From contig NC_133536.1 of the NCBI RefSeq assembly GCF_048544455.1, positions 193,133,325-193,197,324 of the forward strand: 64,000 nucleotides of DNA, given 5' to 3'. Each line of letters opens with the position of its first letter. The stretch's first letter is position 1. Below the pieces are notes generated by a model that was given only the letters and a program-made list of their open reading frames with translations, made no database searches and was not told the DNA's origin. Made by a program: the position numbers and the translations under genes. Below, piece by piece: positions 48,289 to 59,043 of the stretch. The stretch is from Silene latifolia (Eukaryota; Streptophyta; Magnoliopsida; Caryophyllales; Caryophyllaceae).

Positions 48289-50891
48289 TGATGAGTAGTA
48301 TTTTAGTCGTATTTTACCCCGCATTTATACCTTATTCCGACTCGATTTTGCGTGCTTAAATGATTAAAAGGCTCATTTTATTTACTAATTTATAATAATT
48401 AATCGTCTCAATTTAATTTAATTATTAATCGGTTTTAATAATATTAGTGTTATTATTGTTTTATTGTTCATAATTTGTAGATGAGGCGGAAAGTAAGAAG
48501 CAAATCAGGTCGAAACGGAGATGAGACGGGCCAAGAGCAAAGCGAGAATCAAATGAAAACCAAAATAAAAGTCAAAGGTTGACTTTGACCTTTCCCTTTC
48601 ACCATCGACACCACCATACTTCTCTTCCTTCCCCTGCATTTCATCACACTCACCATTAAATCACCTCCATTAATAATCACCAAATTCAACCACCAATTCC
48701 ACTCTCCTGCACCTCTTCCATTCATCATCAGTCCCGTCCAACTTCACCACGCATCACCAGCACCTCGCCTGAACTCAGCTGCAATAACCTGTCATCACCT
48801 TGCACCATCACCAAATTCAATCCCATTTCATCATCAACCTTCGACACCTCAATTAATCTCCACCACGACTCCAACCCAACTCCGTCTGCTCCTCTGACCT
48901 GCTCATTCTCACGCCACCATTTTTGCATCAAACAACCCGCAATCACCAAGCATCCCCAATCATCTCATCTCCAACAACTCCCCGTGTCCACTGCCTCACC
49001 TCAGACCCAGAACCATGACAGCCTCCACTTCTCCCCATAACCACCAACAGCTCAACACCACTGCTGCCCATCATCACCAACGGCAGCAACATCCCCTCTC
49101 CTCGGCTCATCACCATACACCAGTATCTCTGTTCTGCTCCGCCGTCAACAACCAGTGGCGAACTCGACAACCACCTGCTCGTGTTCATGCACCTGCATCA
49201 ACAACCAGCATCAATTCACACCATCAATTGAATCACCAATGACGAACTCGAAATCAAAATCCAGTCAATTGGAAACAAATTGTGCTTCCCAGACGGCCCA
49301 CCGTCTGCCTTCTACCCAACCGGCTGGTAATACGCAATGAATTGACACCACTTTCCAGAGAACTCCTAGCCGGCCTTGTCACCGGTGGCCGGCTAACCGA
49401 CTCATAACACAAATCGTATCACATCATGCTTCCCAGACGGGTACCCGTCTACCGCCCCTCGACCGGCTCCCACCACCTTCAATATTATCCTCCATTTTCC
49501 ACAGAGTGCCCAGCCAGCCTCGCTGCCGGTGGCCGGTACCTCAGCTCCCAACCCCTGAGATCTATTGTTTGGTTGTTTAAGTCATGTCTTTTGTATTGTG
49601 AGAGTTGTGTGTTTTGTATTGTGCGGTGATTGAGTATATTATTAGATTATTATTATTATTATTATTAATATTAATATTAGCATTAATATTAGCATTATTA
49701 TTTGTATTATTAATTAGGTAGTATAAAAAGGAGACCTTACACACATTACATGAAGACACTACCTTCAATTAGACTAGAAAATTAGACTAGATTATTATTC
49801 TCTCTCAATATTGTAGATCCCTAATATTTCATCTCTCATTTTCATTCAATAAAAAGTTGTAATCTTCCTTTAATTAATAGTTTAATTCTTCTTTAGTTCA
49901 TTCAAGTTCTTCACTTCTCAATAGTTTACATTTAATATTTGGGTTGTAATTGGAAGACAAGAAGAAATTCATCTTTCATTATTATCCAAGTTTGTTCATT
50001 TCTTCTTAATTGGTATAATTCTCATCTTTTGTTTACATTTACTTCACTTGTTTACATTTCTTATGTTTTTTAATTGTTATTCACTTATAATCTTTATCAT
50101 GTTTACAATGTTTACTTGTGTGTTGTTACAATTTGTTGTTAATTTCTTATCCATGAACATGTGTGAGTAGTCTCCTCTAGAGTTTAGGAGGATCTTGGGT
50201 CATTAATGGGTGTAATATTGGGCTATTAACATTTGGAATTGGGTGATTACTTGGTATTTACTTTCATGCATATGAAGTGCTCGATGAAATGTTTGAACGA
50301 AAGTTTGAGTCTTTTATTAGCATGTTTAACTTATCTTGGTACATTATGCTATTGGATGGTCTTTATGCTATGATTAGTAGATCGATCGGTCTTGTTCTCA
50401 TTCATATTAAGTGTTCGTAGAATCGTTTGAATGAAAGTTTGAACCTTTCTTTGACATGTTTGGCTTGTCTTGGTGCTTATGCTATTGGAAGGTCTATATG
50501 CCATGTTAGTGTTGAGTTCATTTTAATTAAGTCACAACTTGTTAATGAACTTAAGGTGACTAGGAAATTAGCTAGTCTTAATTCCTTGATCATTGTCATC
50601 ACCCATATCTTGTTTTAATCTTGTTTTATGCCCTCCTACCCAAGTGAACCCGAAGACTCTAGTTCTCCCATTAATTGAATACAACTCCATTTAGTTTAAT
50701 TTTATTTAACTCGTTTGCATCTTAGTTTACAATTAATAAACCTCTTACATTTGTTTGACTAAACTAAAGACTTAAACAAACCAAGTATCTAACCCCCGCC
50801 ATCTTTGTGTTCGACCCCGATTAAATACTACTTTTTAATTGGGTTTTATAAATAGTTTTTGATTGGGAAATGACGATAAATCCTTATATCA
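48289..50891 (+). repeat. Element E 3' LTR
   Basis: This 2603-base LTR starts TGATGAGTAG and ends CTTATATCA. A TATA box is at 49732-49738. It contains the uninterrupted site for element F (CTGTTCTGCTCC near 49126-49140). It is followed by ATGGG, the right target duplication. A trinucleotide ATT run lies near 49638-49665. Confidence 0.92.
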
Positions 50892-50926
50892 ATGGGTAAC
50901 AAGTTACCTTGTGATCTCCTAGACAT
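50892..50926 (-). pseudogene. Element D gag, first codons
   Basis: The ATG at 50926-50924 on the minus strand sits in the same context (ATTTTGCATGTCTAG) as the C gag start at 17973. Only 35 bases, including the ATGGG duplication, remain before element E interrupts. The rest of gag resumes at 36901. Confidence 0.8.
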
Positions 50927-51064
50927 GCAAAATATCAAACAACTCGAAAACAATTAGAACAACCTTGAGGAGATTGACTTCCCCAAGGTAAAGAAAGACA
51001 CAACTAAAAACAATTAATGAAAATCAAATCAAGTTAACACCATCCCCGGCAACGGCGCCATTTT
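50927..51064 (-). promoter_or_regulatory. Element D leader and primer binding site
   Basis: On the minus strand, TGGCGCCGTTGCCGGGGA (51060-51043) is the perfect tRNA-Asp-type primer binding site, four bases after the 5' LTR end at 51065. A short leader of about 115 bases leads to gag. Confidence 0.9.
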
Positions 51065-51154
51065 TGGTGTCGGTTAAAACTCGTCGTCAAAAGCTACCTA
51101 ACCAAAACAATATTTATAACTTCACAAACTACTCTTAGCAAAGAGGTAAGTAAA

Positions 51155-51370
51155 CACTACTACAAAAACAGACAAAGAGGATGGTTCAAAACGTCCTTAA
51201 ATCTTAAAAAAACCGTCCTAAAATCACCCGTCCTTGTAGCCTAAGAGGACGGTTAGAGTGAAGTCAAACCGTTCTCTTTTGTTTTTAAAAAGAGGACGGT
51301 TGTGGATTTAAACCGTCTTCTTTTCATTTACAAAGAGGACAGTTGCGCCTCTCAACCGTCTTGTTTTAAA
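51155..51370 (+). repeat. CACTA left end with subterminal repeats
   Basis: After the terminal CACTACTACAAAAA come repeated copies of AAGAGGACGGTT and its complement AACCGTCYTCTT, several arranged as inverted pairs, to about 51365. The right end (about 55210-55437) has the same motif set in inverted order. In En/Spm-like elements such subterminal repeats are the transposase binding sites. Confidence 0.75.
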
Positions 51371-51726
51371 TTCATGGTGCGCGTAATTTTTGCGCCGAAC
51401 TCTAGCACGCTTTCTCTTGGAACTGTCTTCTACACAGTTTTTTTGAAATGAAATTAGCGCGAATTTATGAATATTTCCCGCATAGTTGTGGCGCGCATTC
51501 ATGCTCTTTGACCACTAGATTTATGAAATGGAAATTGTTTCATTCATACCCTATACGACAATAGTCGTATAGCTTAAACATTATATCCGGCTACATTTGA
51601 GCAATTCTTACATTTATACTCTAAATCCAACTAAACAAAACGGAATAAGGTTTGAACCTCTAAAATACAAACTATCAAGAATTGATATTTTAACACAAAC
51701 ACTAACATTAGTTGAGCCTAAATACT

Positions 51727-51846
51727 TTAGACGTTGCCATCAAATACTTGCGCCTTAAACTCCAATGCATATTTAGCCAAAATTGACCGCTTTTCATCAA
51801 TTTGCTCAACCGAGGCCGAGTGTGTCTTTCGGGCTTTAATCATGAA
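51727..51846 (-). pseudogene. Exon-like fragment in the CACTA (terminal exon, unidentified)
   Basis: On the minus strand a splice acceptor (TTTGTATGTAG) is followed by 39 codons, FMIKARKTHSASVEQIDEKR and on to FKAQVFDGNV, and then a TAA at 51729-51727. Composition is protein-like and unlike the AT-rich surroundings. I do not recognise the protein. It could be the last exon of a second captured gene or part of a former transposon gene. Confidence 0.4.
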
Positions 51847-52128
51847 CTACATACAAAGTAACCAAAAAACACAATTAAAATTATTTACATATCAACACGT
51901 GTAATTTATATAAAATGAAGTTACGGTACCTTGCCATGGCATATACAACAATGGGACTGATACCACTATACCAGCTCACCAAAAAAGAAACTCAGGGAAT
52001 GAATGTATCAGATACATAACCACATATCTTTAGTGGAGTACCTATTTATAATCTAAGGGACATATAAAGATAAGCAGGTTCACAATGTATAAGACAAAAA
52101 CTCAGGGATCGCGTACAAAACAAAACTG

Positions 52129-52248
52129 GGATATAAATCAGACATTGAATATACCTTGTTGTTTCCATTCTTGGTTCTTAAGAGGAATGGATATAAATAA
52201 GACATTGAATATACCTTGCTGTTTCCATTCTTGGTTCTTAAGCGGAAT
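52129..52248. repeat. 60-base tandem duplication in the CACTA
   Basis: Two adjacent 60-base copies (52129-52188 and 52189-52248) share CATTGAATATACCTTG and TTCCATTCTTGGTTCTTAAG with three or four differences. No function is evident. Confidence 0.85.
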
Positions 52249-52787
52249 GAAATCTGCAAGATTAAAGATATACTGCATCAGCAACCAACAACATTACTTA
52301 GTTAAGGTTTTCTCAATTCTGTTGTTTGCTTGGGTGAATGCCGAAACCTCACTCCTTCCCAAGCCGTAACTATTTTTCCTTTGAAACATGGAATGCCAGT
52401 TTTACCTGATTGTCATTTTTCATCCCCTTACCTCACTTATTCTTCAATTTGCAGCCTCTAAACATCATTTTACACCTTAAATAACCGTCTCATAACATAT
52501 AAACTTGAACCGGAACCAATTTATTTAAGCTTATTAAAGACTTAAAATTACCTTAAATGAATTTTACTCATCTTGAGTTATCGGCTGGCACAAGTTTGGT
52601 TTTGTCCACTGGAAAGCCCCCGTCTCCTCATCATATTACCACTCACGGACTCAGGGGCGGATGCAAGATTTGAGTAAAAGGGATGGCACACTAAAAAAAA
52701 TTAGAAAGCACAATACACAAATCAGTAAAATGTTTCAGTTGAATGCACAGCAAATTCCAAAACTTACGCAATTGCTACAAAACTTAT

Positions 52788-53187
52788 AGCATCAGACATT
52801 GACCTCCATTTCTCTCCAGCGGCTTTCCCAACCTATTAACAAATGACCGACAAAAGCTGTACTCATTTTATAAATAATAGATCACATTAAAATCATGTGT
52901 AAATTCAAGAATGAAACGGGACTTATGGCAACAACAAGTTTATTATTGGGGTATTTTTGTTGATACTGAACTCGAAAATCCTCCCTATTATAGGCAAAAC
53001 AACAATCATCAGAATCACATCAAGGAAACTAAGCACACGACACTCGACAGTTAACCAATAAGGGGAATAATGGGTCAACAAAGCGAAGATACATGAAAAC
53101 AAAGAAGGCACTAGGTGGCCTCTTGAGCTTGTTAGGGTCCTCGGTCGGCATCCCCGCCTTCTAGCTGTACCTTTTTTCACAGCAAGC
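52788..53187 (-). pseudogene. HMGB-type gene fragment (three exons) captured by the CACTA
   Basis: Minus-strand exons are 53187-53093, 52984-52927 and 52832-52788, with introns of 108 and 94 bases. Exon 1 ends DPNKLKRPPSAFFVF plus a split Met codon. Exon 2 gives EDFRVQYQQKYPNNKLVVA and exon 3 gives VGKAAGEKWRSMSDA. This is the first two thirds of an HMG box, the DNA-bending domain of nuclear HMGB chromatin proteins, with exon junctions where plant HMGB genes usually have them. The exon 1/2 junction is a good GT-AG pair. The donors after exons 2 and 3 read ATAAGT instead of GTAAGT. Exon 1 also has a frame break between LAVKKGTA and DPNK. The rest of the HMG box and the acidic tail are missing, so it is a gene fragment. 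Confidence 0.85.
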
Positions 53188-53507
53188 CTGAACAAAAATT
53201 CCGAAATCAATTGTCAGAATAATACAACTGTCACTCGAATACTAAGAGGTCAAGGTATAATGAATAAGTACTCAAAAGCAAACAATATCATGTATTCAAT
53301 TCGCCCCCATTTTTTAAATCATTGGTGTCAATTAAATATACATAAATGATAGGTAAATCGAGAGGCAGAACCGTGCAAGAATCGTAGAGCACCTCAGATC
53401 TAAACCTCAACTGAATGATCAAAAGACTAAACACATGACTGAATTACAAATAAAGCATGCTAAAAAACAATTAAACATAAAATACTGAAAATCATAAATT
53501 CTGGTAC

Positions 53508-53607
53508 CATTTTGACATCTTCATACCCGTCATGCTCCTCAGTATATAACTCCGGCTTTGGCTCTTCGTCCTTGCTTTTTTTCGAAACAGGTGGATGATT
53601 TGGTAGT
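53508..53607 (-). pseudogene. Exon-like fragment upstream of the HMGB exons
   Basis: On the minus strand an acceptor (TGTTAAATAG) and a donor (ATG followed by GTACCAG) bound 100 bases. They encode LPNHPPVSKKSKDEEPKPEL and YTEEHDGYEDVKM in one open frame. It is hydrophilic and charged, and could be an upstream exon of the same captured gene or of a different one. I do not recognise it. Confidence 0.4.
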
Positions 53608-53797
53608 CTATTTAACAGTAAATTAATCTAAATCAATAAAATATAAACATACGCAATACCTAATTAATTCAACAACCCAGCTATCAAAAGTCTGTAATAT
53701 GATGATAATCAGTCGGTTAAGCAACATGAATAACATCACCATTAATTAAACGAAACTAGAAAAACAGAATGGCCAACAGAACAATCAAAAATGGCAA

Positions 53798-54900
53798 GTG
53801 AACAATCAACCATTAACCTTCAAACAAATTGCAACAGGAGTAATCAAGATAACTCTAAGTTTATTGTTGATAACAAGCATTACAAGTCTTAAAGATCATG
53901 GTTGCATCAAAGTAACAAATTCATACTCAAAAGAGCATTCTAACAGCAAAACAGAATTCAGGGCCCTGTTCTTTACATCATATCTTGAGCTACACTCAGT
54001 CATTCTTAATGTTCTTTATATTTTTGCAAAGCATGGAATGTTAGTTAAAACTGAGAGCTGGAATCATGCTCATAGCTTATGTGTATCTCGAGTTATAGCC
54101 TCTGCAAACAGACCCTGCAGGAGAATAGTCTACATCATAATTCTGACCTGAACTTACTCAAACTCATATATCTCTCAATTCAAGACATTTTCTTGCATGA
54201 TTTCAATTGGAGAGTGTAGATAACTCATCTAGCTTCGATTTGGTATATGAGACACCTAGTGGTTCATCATGAGGCAATAGTTATAAGGTCTGCAAAATGT
54301 CCCTGAATGCTGAACTGTTACAGCATAGTTCAGCCTTGACCTGCTTGCACTCAAACGTACATAACTCATAATCCAGGAGGCCATTTCATGTGATTCCAAT
54401 TGGAAATGAAAGCTAACTCATCTAGCTTTTATTTGGTACCTATGGGCATTATAATTCATTCTGAGGAGCACGATATGGTCTCTGCAAGCTGGGTCTAATG
54501 TCAACAATGCTATACATTGGTCTGTTTTATTATTCTCATTACAATCCGGAAAATCCTCACAAAGACAACCTTTTCCTTTGTTTGTTCACTGTTCTATTGC
54601 TCAAAGTTTCAGAATATTTTGTTCATAGTTGTCTTGTTTCTAAGCGACTCAAATTAGTCGTAATCTCAAGTTACATTCTTCACAAATGATAGAAGTAATA
54701 TAATTTCCATAAATTGGCCACAACCAAATACTTACAAATCGAATCTAACACAAATTACACCATAATTACACTAACAACTTATAAAATTTATACCAAAAAA
54801 AATAAAATTACTCAAAATTTTAATTAATAACTATACAAATATATTAGCCAAAGTAGAAGACTAAAAGTTGTACCGAAAAGTGAAAGGCGGCGGGCCATAG
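53798..54900. other. CACTA interior, right half: diverged duplication, no gene
   Basis: Two diverged copies of a unit of about 185 bases lie at roughly 54110-54295 and 54300-54485. They share blocks such as TAACTCATCTAGCTT, with TTTGGTA after it. An open frame at 53798-54151 shows no protein-like pattern. Nothing else was recognised. Confidence 0.45.
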
Positions 54901-57284
54901 AAGGAGACGTGACGCGGCGACAACGGACAACGTGTATAACCAGCGGCGACGTGTGCGTGGTGGTGAAAGAAAGTGTTTGATTGGTGGTTGGTGTTAGGGT
55001 GGTTTAGAAAAACAACAAAGCACGAATGGATGGAAGGTGGCAGATGGAATAGAACGATTGCGTGGTAGTTGATGGTGATGGGTTAGGGGATGGTGGTTGG
55101 CGTTAGGGTGAGGCACGAAGTACGTTAGGGTAGGCCAAGAGAGCAAGAATGTAAAATTTGATTAGTCGTAAACATTTGGGCGTGATGTATATGTGTCAGT
55201 TTGTTAGAAAGAGGACGGTTGATGTTGGAACCGTCTTCTATACTCACCTCTTTTTAAAATCAAGACGGTTGCTTTGACCAACTGTCCTTAATATTTATTT
55301 AACAAGGACAGTTCATTTAAACAAGCGTGATATGTATATGACGATCAAGGGCGCCAAAATTCTATGGATAGTAGAAGACGGTTTCGTGTCTAACCGTTCT
55401 CAAAAGGGCGTCCTCTTTGCCCAAATTTGTAGTAGTGAAAGGTCGGATCCCAAGGGACGTGTATTGATGTAGGATTTTCAATTGCAAATGGTTGTGTCTT
55501 AGGGTGTCACAATTTGGGTTGAGAAAGGAGATTAACTAAACTAATCAATAATATAAAAGCAAGGTAATAAAAACAAGCAAGGTAATTAAAATGAGATGTA
55601 AACAATTGATTAAAAGCACTAGGGTGTCATGGGTTTATAGAGGATTCATGGGAGTTGATCATACAAACATGTTCTCTACTAGATGCAAGCACTTATTGTT
55701 GTGATGAGATCGAGTTGGTATATAAGTTTACAATCCCTAAGAAGGTTTGGGTCCCGGAGCCGAATCGATTAGATTGTACAACACCTACAAGTCGACTTAG
55801 TCCTTCCTATCCAACTATATGCATGATCTAATGAGACTCGAGTTGGTGTATAAGCTTACAAGTCTCATTGAAAAGATAGGTGATGGGTAAAAAATGCAAG
55901 GATTCATAGGCTCGCATTTCATCAAACATAACATGTGCATAAGTTAAAATCACAACAAGCAAGCAAATTAATTATGAAAACATATTAGATTAAGCATGAA
56001 TCAATCCCCATGTTGGTTTCCCCTAATTCCCCATTAACCCTAGTTAAGGAAACTACTCACTCATTATCAAGTTTAACATGCTAACAAGGTTGTCAATCAT
56101 ACTAGCAAGGCAAAACATGATGAATAAATGAAAATGATTAGCAATAATTAAACAAGGTTAAGAGAGAATTATACCTATGAAGATGATTCCAACTAATAAA
56201 GCAAAGAATAATAGAAGTACTTGATGATTGATGGAAGGTTGTCAATCCTCCAAATAAACCCAAATAATCTTCTAATTACCCAAAATAAATGAAGAACAAT
56301 AGAGAAATTAAGGAAAGATTAAGTATTGAGATTTGTATTAAGACTAGATTAAAAGTTGATTACAAGATTAAGGAATGATTAAAACTTGATTAAGAAAGTA
56401 TTAAGAGAGCATGCTAATCTAAGTAGTACAATGGGGTATTTATACTAAAGATTAGGTACAAGGATTAGGGTTACTAAGGGATTAAATGACTATTAAGTCC
56501 TTAAGAAAAGTTGAGGAAATGCTCCTCTCGAAGGAAATGAGCATCTCCGTTTTGCTAGTCTCGCCATGATCTGTGCGTCTTGGGGAGCGGCACGGGCTCT
56601 CTGGACTGTGATCCGAGCGGGTTGTCTGGGAGACGCTCGGATCCTATTGCTGTAAGACAAGTGTCTTGGCTGCGGGACGTTCGGATGGTGGTGAAGGAAG
56701 ACGCCCGAATGGGGTGTGATCCGCTCGGATCCCACGACAGACTGCTTCTCTTCTTTTCTTCCTTCATAATCCGCGAGGATCATTTCGGGGATGCAAGGAT
56801 CCTTTCGCCTTTGCCCATTTTACTTTATTATCTACATAGGCCTTCTAGTGATGTCTTCTCTTTGATGCTTGGTCATTACATGCGATCAATTTAGCTCCAT
56901 TTTGCCATGTAAATGCAAGGTTATCACTCCTTTGCTACCAAGGGGACAAAACCTCAAAGAATATGCAAAATGGGAAACTAAAGATAGTAAATGACCCAAT
57001 TATGCACTATAAAGCATAGGTTAATTCGGGGGCTAAATGTGCTCGAATATGAGTCACATCAAAACATGAATTTGGTAATTATTCGGAATTACCGAAATAA
57101 ATCCCTATAGGAATAGGAAACTTTACTTAAAACAGATTAGGAAAGATCCCGTGGCTGTCAAACGAGGAAAATAGCATGGGGAAGAGGCGCAGCAGGAGCT
57201 GCAATCCTTCGAAGAGGCGCAGCAACTGCTGCGTCCTTTCTCCAGTTGGTCCGTCCTCAGCTGAAATTAGGAAACAATGAATAG

Positions 57285-57292
57285 TATAAATA
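57285..57292 (+). promoter_or_regulatory. Plus-strand TATA box for the antisense ORF, inside G's probable 3' LTR
   Basis: TATAAATA, 99 bases before the ATG at 57391, is followed by GAGACC and a pyrimidine-rich leader, as in the LTR promoters of C and D. It lies on the strand opposite to G pol. Just upstream (57182-57232) GAAGAGGCGCAGCA is repeated. Confidence 0.6.
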
Positions 57293-57390
57293 GAGACCTC
57301 GGTTGAGCTTCTATTCTCACAATTCTCCCTTCCTTGACTTCGTCTTTTACACAAAACCTCCTATATCCTCTCAAAATTTTCCAACAAAAT

Positions 57391-58578
57391 ATGGATGCCT
57401 TTGAAAATCGCATTAAGGAGTGGACGAATGAATTTACAAATGTGGAGAAACATGACATGGGTGCTTTCAACTTAGGATCCATCATAAGTTTAAAGCTAGT
57501 GAAGGTAATTAGGCCCTTTTTGGATACTTGTCTTGAATATTGGGACCCGAATTTTCATGCATTTGCCTTTTCGGGAGGCAAAATTTGTCCTTTTCGTGAA
57601 GAAATTGCTGCAGTTGGAGGATGGGATGTAGAGAGTGTTCCTGCTACACCTCCTAGCTCTCAAGGATATAAAAATAAGTTCAGGGATTTGCTAGGATTGA
57701 CCAAGAACCCGTTTCTTGTCCTATTCGGCCGTTTTTTATTTCCGTTCGATTTTTTTTTTTTTTGTGGATTAAGATACGGACTCCCGTCCCCTTTTTTGCA
57801 GATCTGGCTGATGGAAAGACTACGATTGATCAAGCCCCCGGTTGACGTGACAAAATATTGCTCCCGATCAATTGTGACGAGAACGAGGCTATACATGGTG
57901 GACTTCACTCAAGTATGCAACTACTGGGAAAACAAACTGAAGAGTGAAAATGGGCCCTTGATTAGGTGGATCATGCCATGGTGGCATCTCAGATCGATGA
58001 CTGGAGTATCATCTTTGGATCCGACACGGTCAATTCATGTTCCCGGCTTGGAATTCATGATTCATACCTTTTCGGAGAGATTGATGAGGCAAGTAGGCCT
58101 AAAACAGAAAATCCCGAAGCTAGACACTGTCCCTCAAACTACCTTGGCGCATACTTCGGAGTCTTGTCGAGAGTGGGCTATTCGTTGGGCCCAAAGGAAC
58201 ATGTGGTTCATACCTGTTCCAGTTGGCTCATTATGGGTATCTGTCTCATATCTGCAGTGCAGGAAAGCTAGCACCCCCGAGGACCGTGAAAAGCTAAGGA
58301 AGCACGAGCCTGTAGACTACAAGATCCGTGAAGTGGCGAAGGAGAACCAAAAGTACTTGACTGAGGAGGAAGAAGAGGTCGGATATCGGGTCGTCCGTCC
58401 GTCGAAGAAACCAAAGAATGCTCCTGCCGAGAAGATGGTGGTGGATCGAGATGGGAATGCTAGACCGCGAGAACGGTCGTTAGTGATTAGGTCGGAAATA
58501 ACGCAAGAGCGTCCCGCTCGTGGTCGAGACAAGAAATATGACAAGGGTGACAAAGGCAAGGGGAAAATGGAAGAGTAG
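57391..58578 (+). CDS. Element G antisense ORF (unknown protein, DUF7745-like)
   Basis: This open frame of 395 codons runs opposite to G pol, between pol and the 3' LTR. That is the position of the extra antisense ORFs reported in Retand-type elements. The start MDAFENRIKEWTNEFTNVEK at 57391 is chosen because it follows a TATA box and a leader; an earlier in-frame ATG at 57334 would fall at the transcript start. Features are CLEYWDPNFHAFAF near residue 48, IWLMERLRLIKPP near 140, WVSVSYLQCRK near 285, and a basic tail RGRDKKYDKGDKGKGKMEE. A pyrimidine-rich stretch ending TTTTTTGCAG at about 57750-57801 looks like a former intron end read through in frame. It resembles plant DUF7745 proteins from memory. 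It has no stop, unlike the pol next to it. Confidence 0.65.
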   Translation: MDAFENRIKEWTNEFTNVEKHDMGAFNLGSIISLKLVKVIRPFLDTCLEYWDPNFHAFAFSGGKICPFREEIAAVGGWDVESVPATPPSSQGYKNKFRDLLGLTKNPFLVLFGRFLFPFDFFFFCGLRYGLPSPFLQIWLMERLRLIKPPVDVTKYCSRSIVTRTRLYMVDFTQVCNYWENKLKSENGPLIRWIMPWWHLRSMTGVSSLDPTRSIHVPGLEFMIHTFSERLMRQVGLKQKIPKLDTVPQTTLAHTSESCREWAIRWAQRNMWFIPVPVGSLWVSVSYLQCRKASTPEDREKLRKHEPVDYKIREVAKENQKYLTEEEEEVGYRVVRPSKKPKNAPAEKMVVDRDGNARPRERSLVIRSEITQERPARGRDKKYDKGDKGKGKMEE

Positions 58579-59043
58579 CCTTAGTCACTTTTATAGTATT
58601 ATTTATTATTATTTGAGTTGTAATAAATGGCGGGGTTTTTAAAATCCTAGCCTAGCATTTTAACTTTCAGCATTTTTAGATTTATATGTATTTGGCGTAT
58701 TACTATTATTTAAGGAACAATAAATAAAAGATTTATTAGTTAAGAAACTTTCATGAAATTTCTTTATTTATTCTTGTCGAATTTCAAATGCAACATGCAA
58801 ATGTCCTCCTATTTACATTTTGGAATGACGGGTTGTATCCTGTAAAGGATTGCTTACGTATTCATTAGAAAAAATGAAATCAAATCCTGTACGTAGTTCG
58901 AAAAATGTAAAAGAATAAATGTTTGAAGCAAGAGCTTGTGATGAACTTAGAAAAATAAGCGTGTACTTTACTTACGTCTAAGGAAATGCAATTCAATTTG
59001 ATGATATGAGGATGTCAAAATGTCAAAACACAAGAGCGAAATG
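58579..59043. other. Spacer between antisense ORF and G pol
   Basis: AT-rich sequence between the convergent ends of the antisense ORF and pol. No gene or clear repeat is seen. A T run lies at about 59058-59072, just inside the pol tail. Confidence 0.5.

Larger units (their letters stand above)
51155..55437 (-). mobile_element. CACTA (En/Spm-type) DNA transposon carrying host gene exons
   Basis: The ends are CACTACTACAAAAA and, inverted, CACTACTACAAATT. They are flanked by the 3-base duplication AAA (51152-51154 and 55438-55440), the length typical of CACTA elements. The other D LTR shows the empty site (GGTAAGTAAAGGTCGG near 27801-27816). Both ends carry AGAGGACGGTT subterminal repeats. The 4283-base element has no recognisable transposase. 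On the minus strand it contains three consecutive exons of an HMGB-type gene, plus other exon-like pieces. It is therefore a non-autonomous, gene-carrying (Pack-type) CACTA. Confidence 0.85.
51065..57061 (-). repeat. Element D 5' LTR, interrupted by CACTA
   Basis: Without the CACTA element and one AAA this LTR is about 1711 bases, partner to 27715-29409. On the minus strand it starts TGATGTGACTCATATTC at 57061. The TATA box (minus-strand TATAAATA) is at 56437-56444. A palindrome cluster lies at about 56570-56740. The parts are 51065-51154 and 55441-57061. Confidence 0.9.

Noticed and set aside
53798-54151. 117-codon frame in the CACTA
   Set aside because: No domain or splice logic, and composition equals the AT-rich surroundings. 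I could not support it as transposase.
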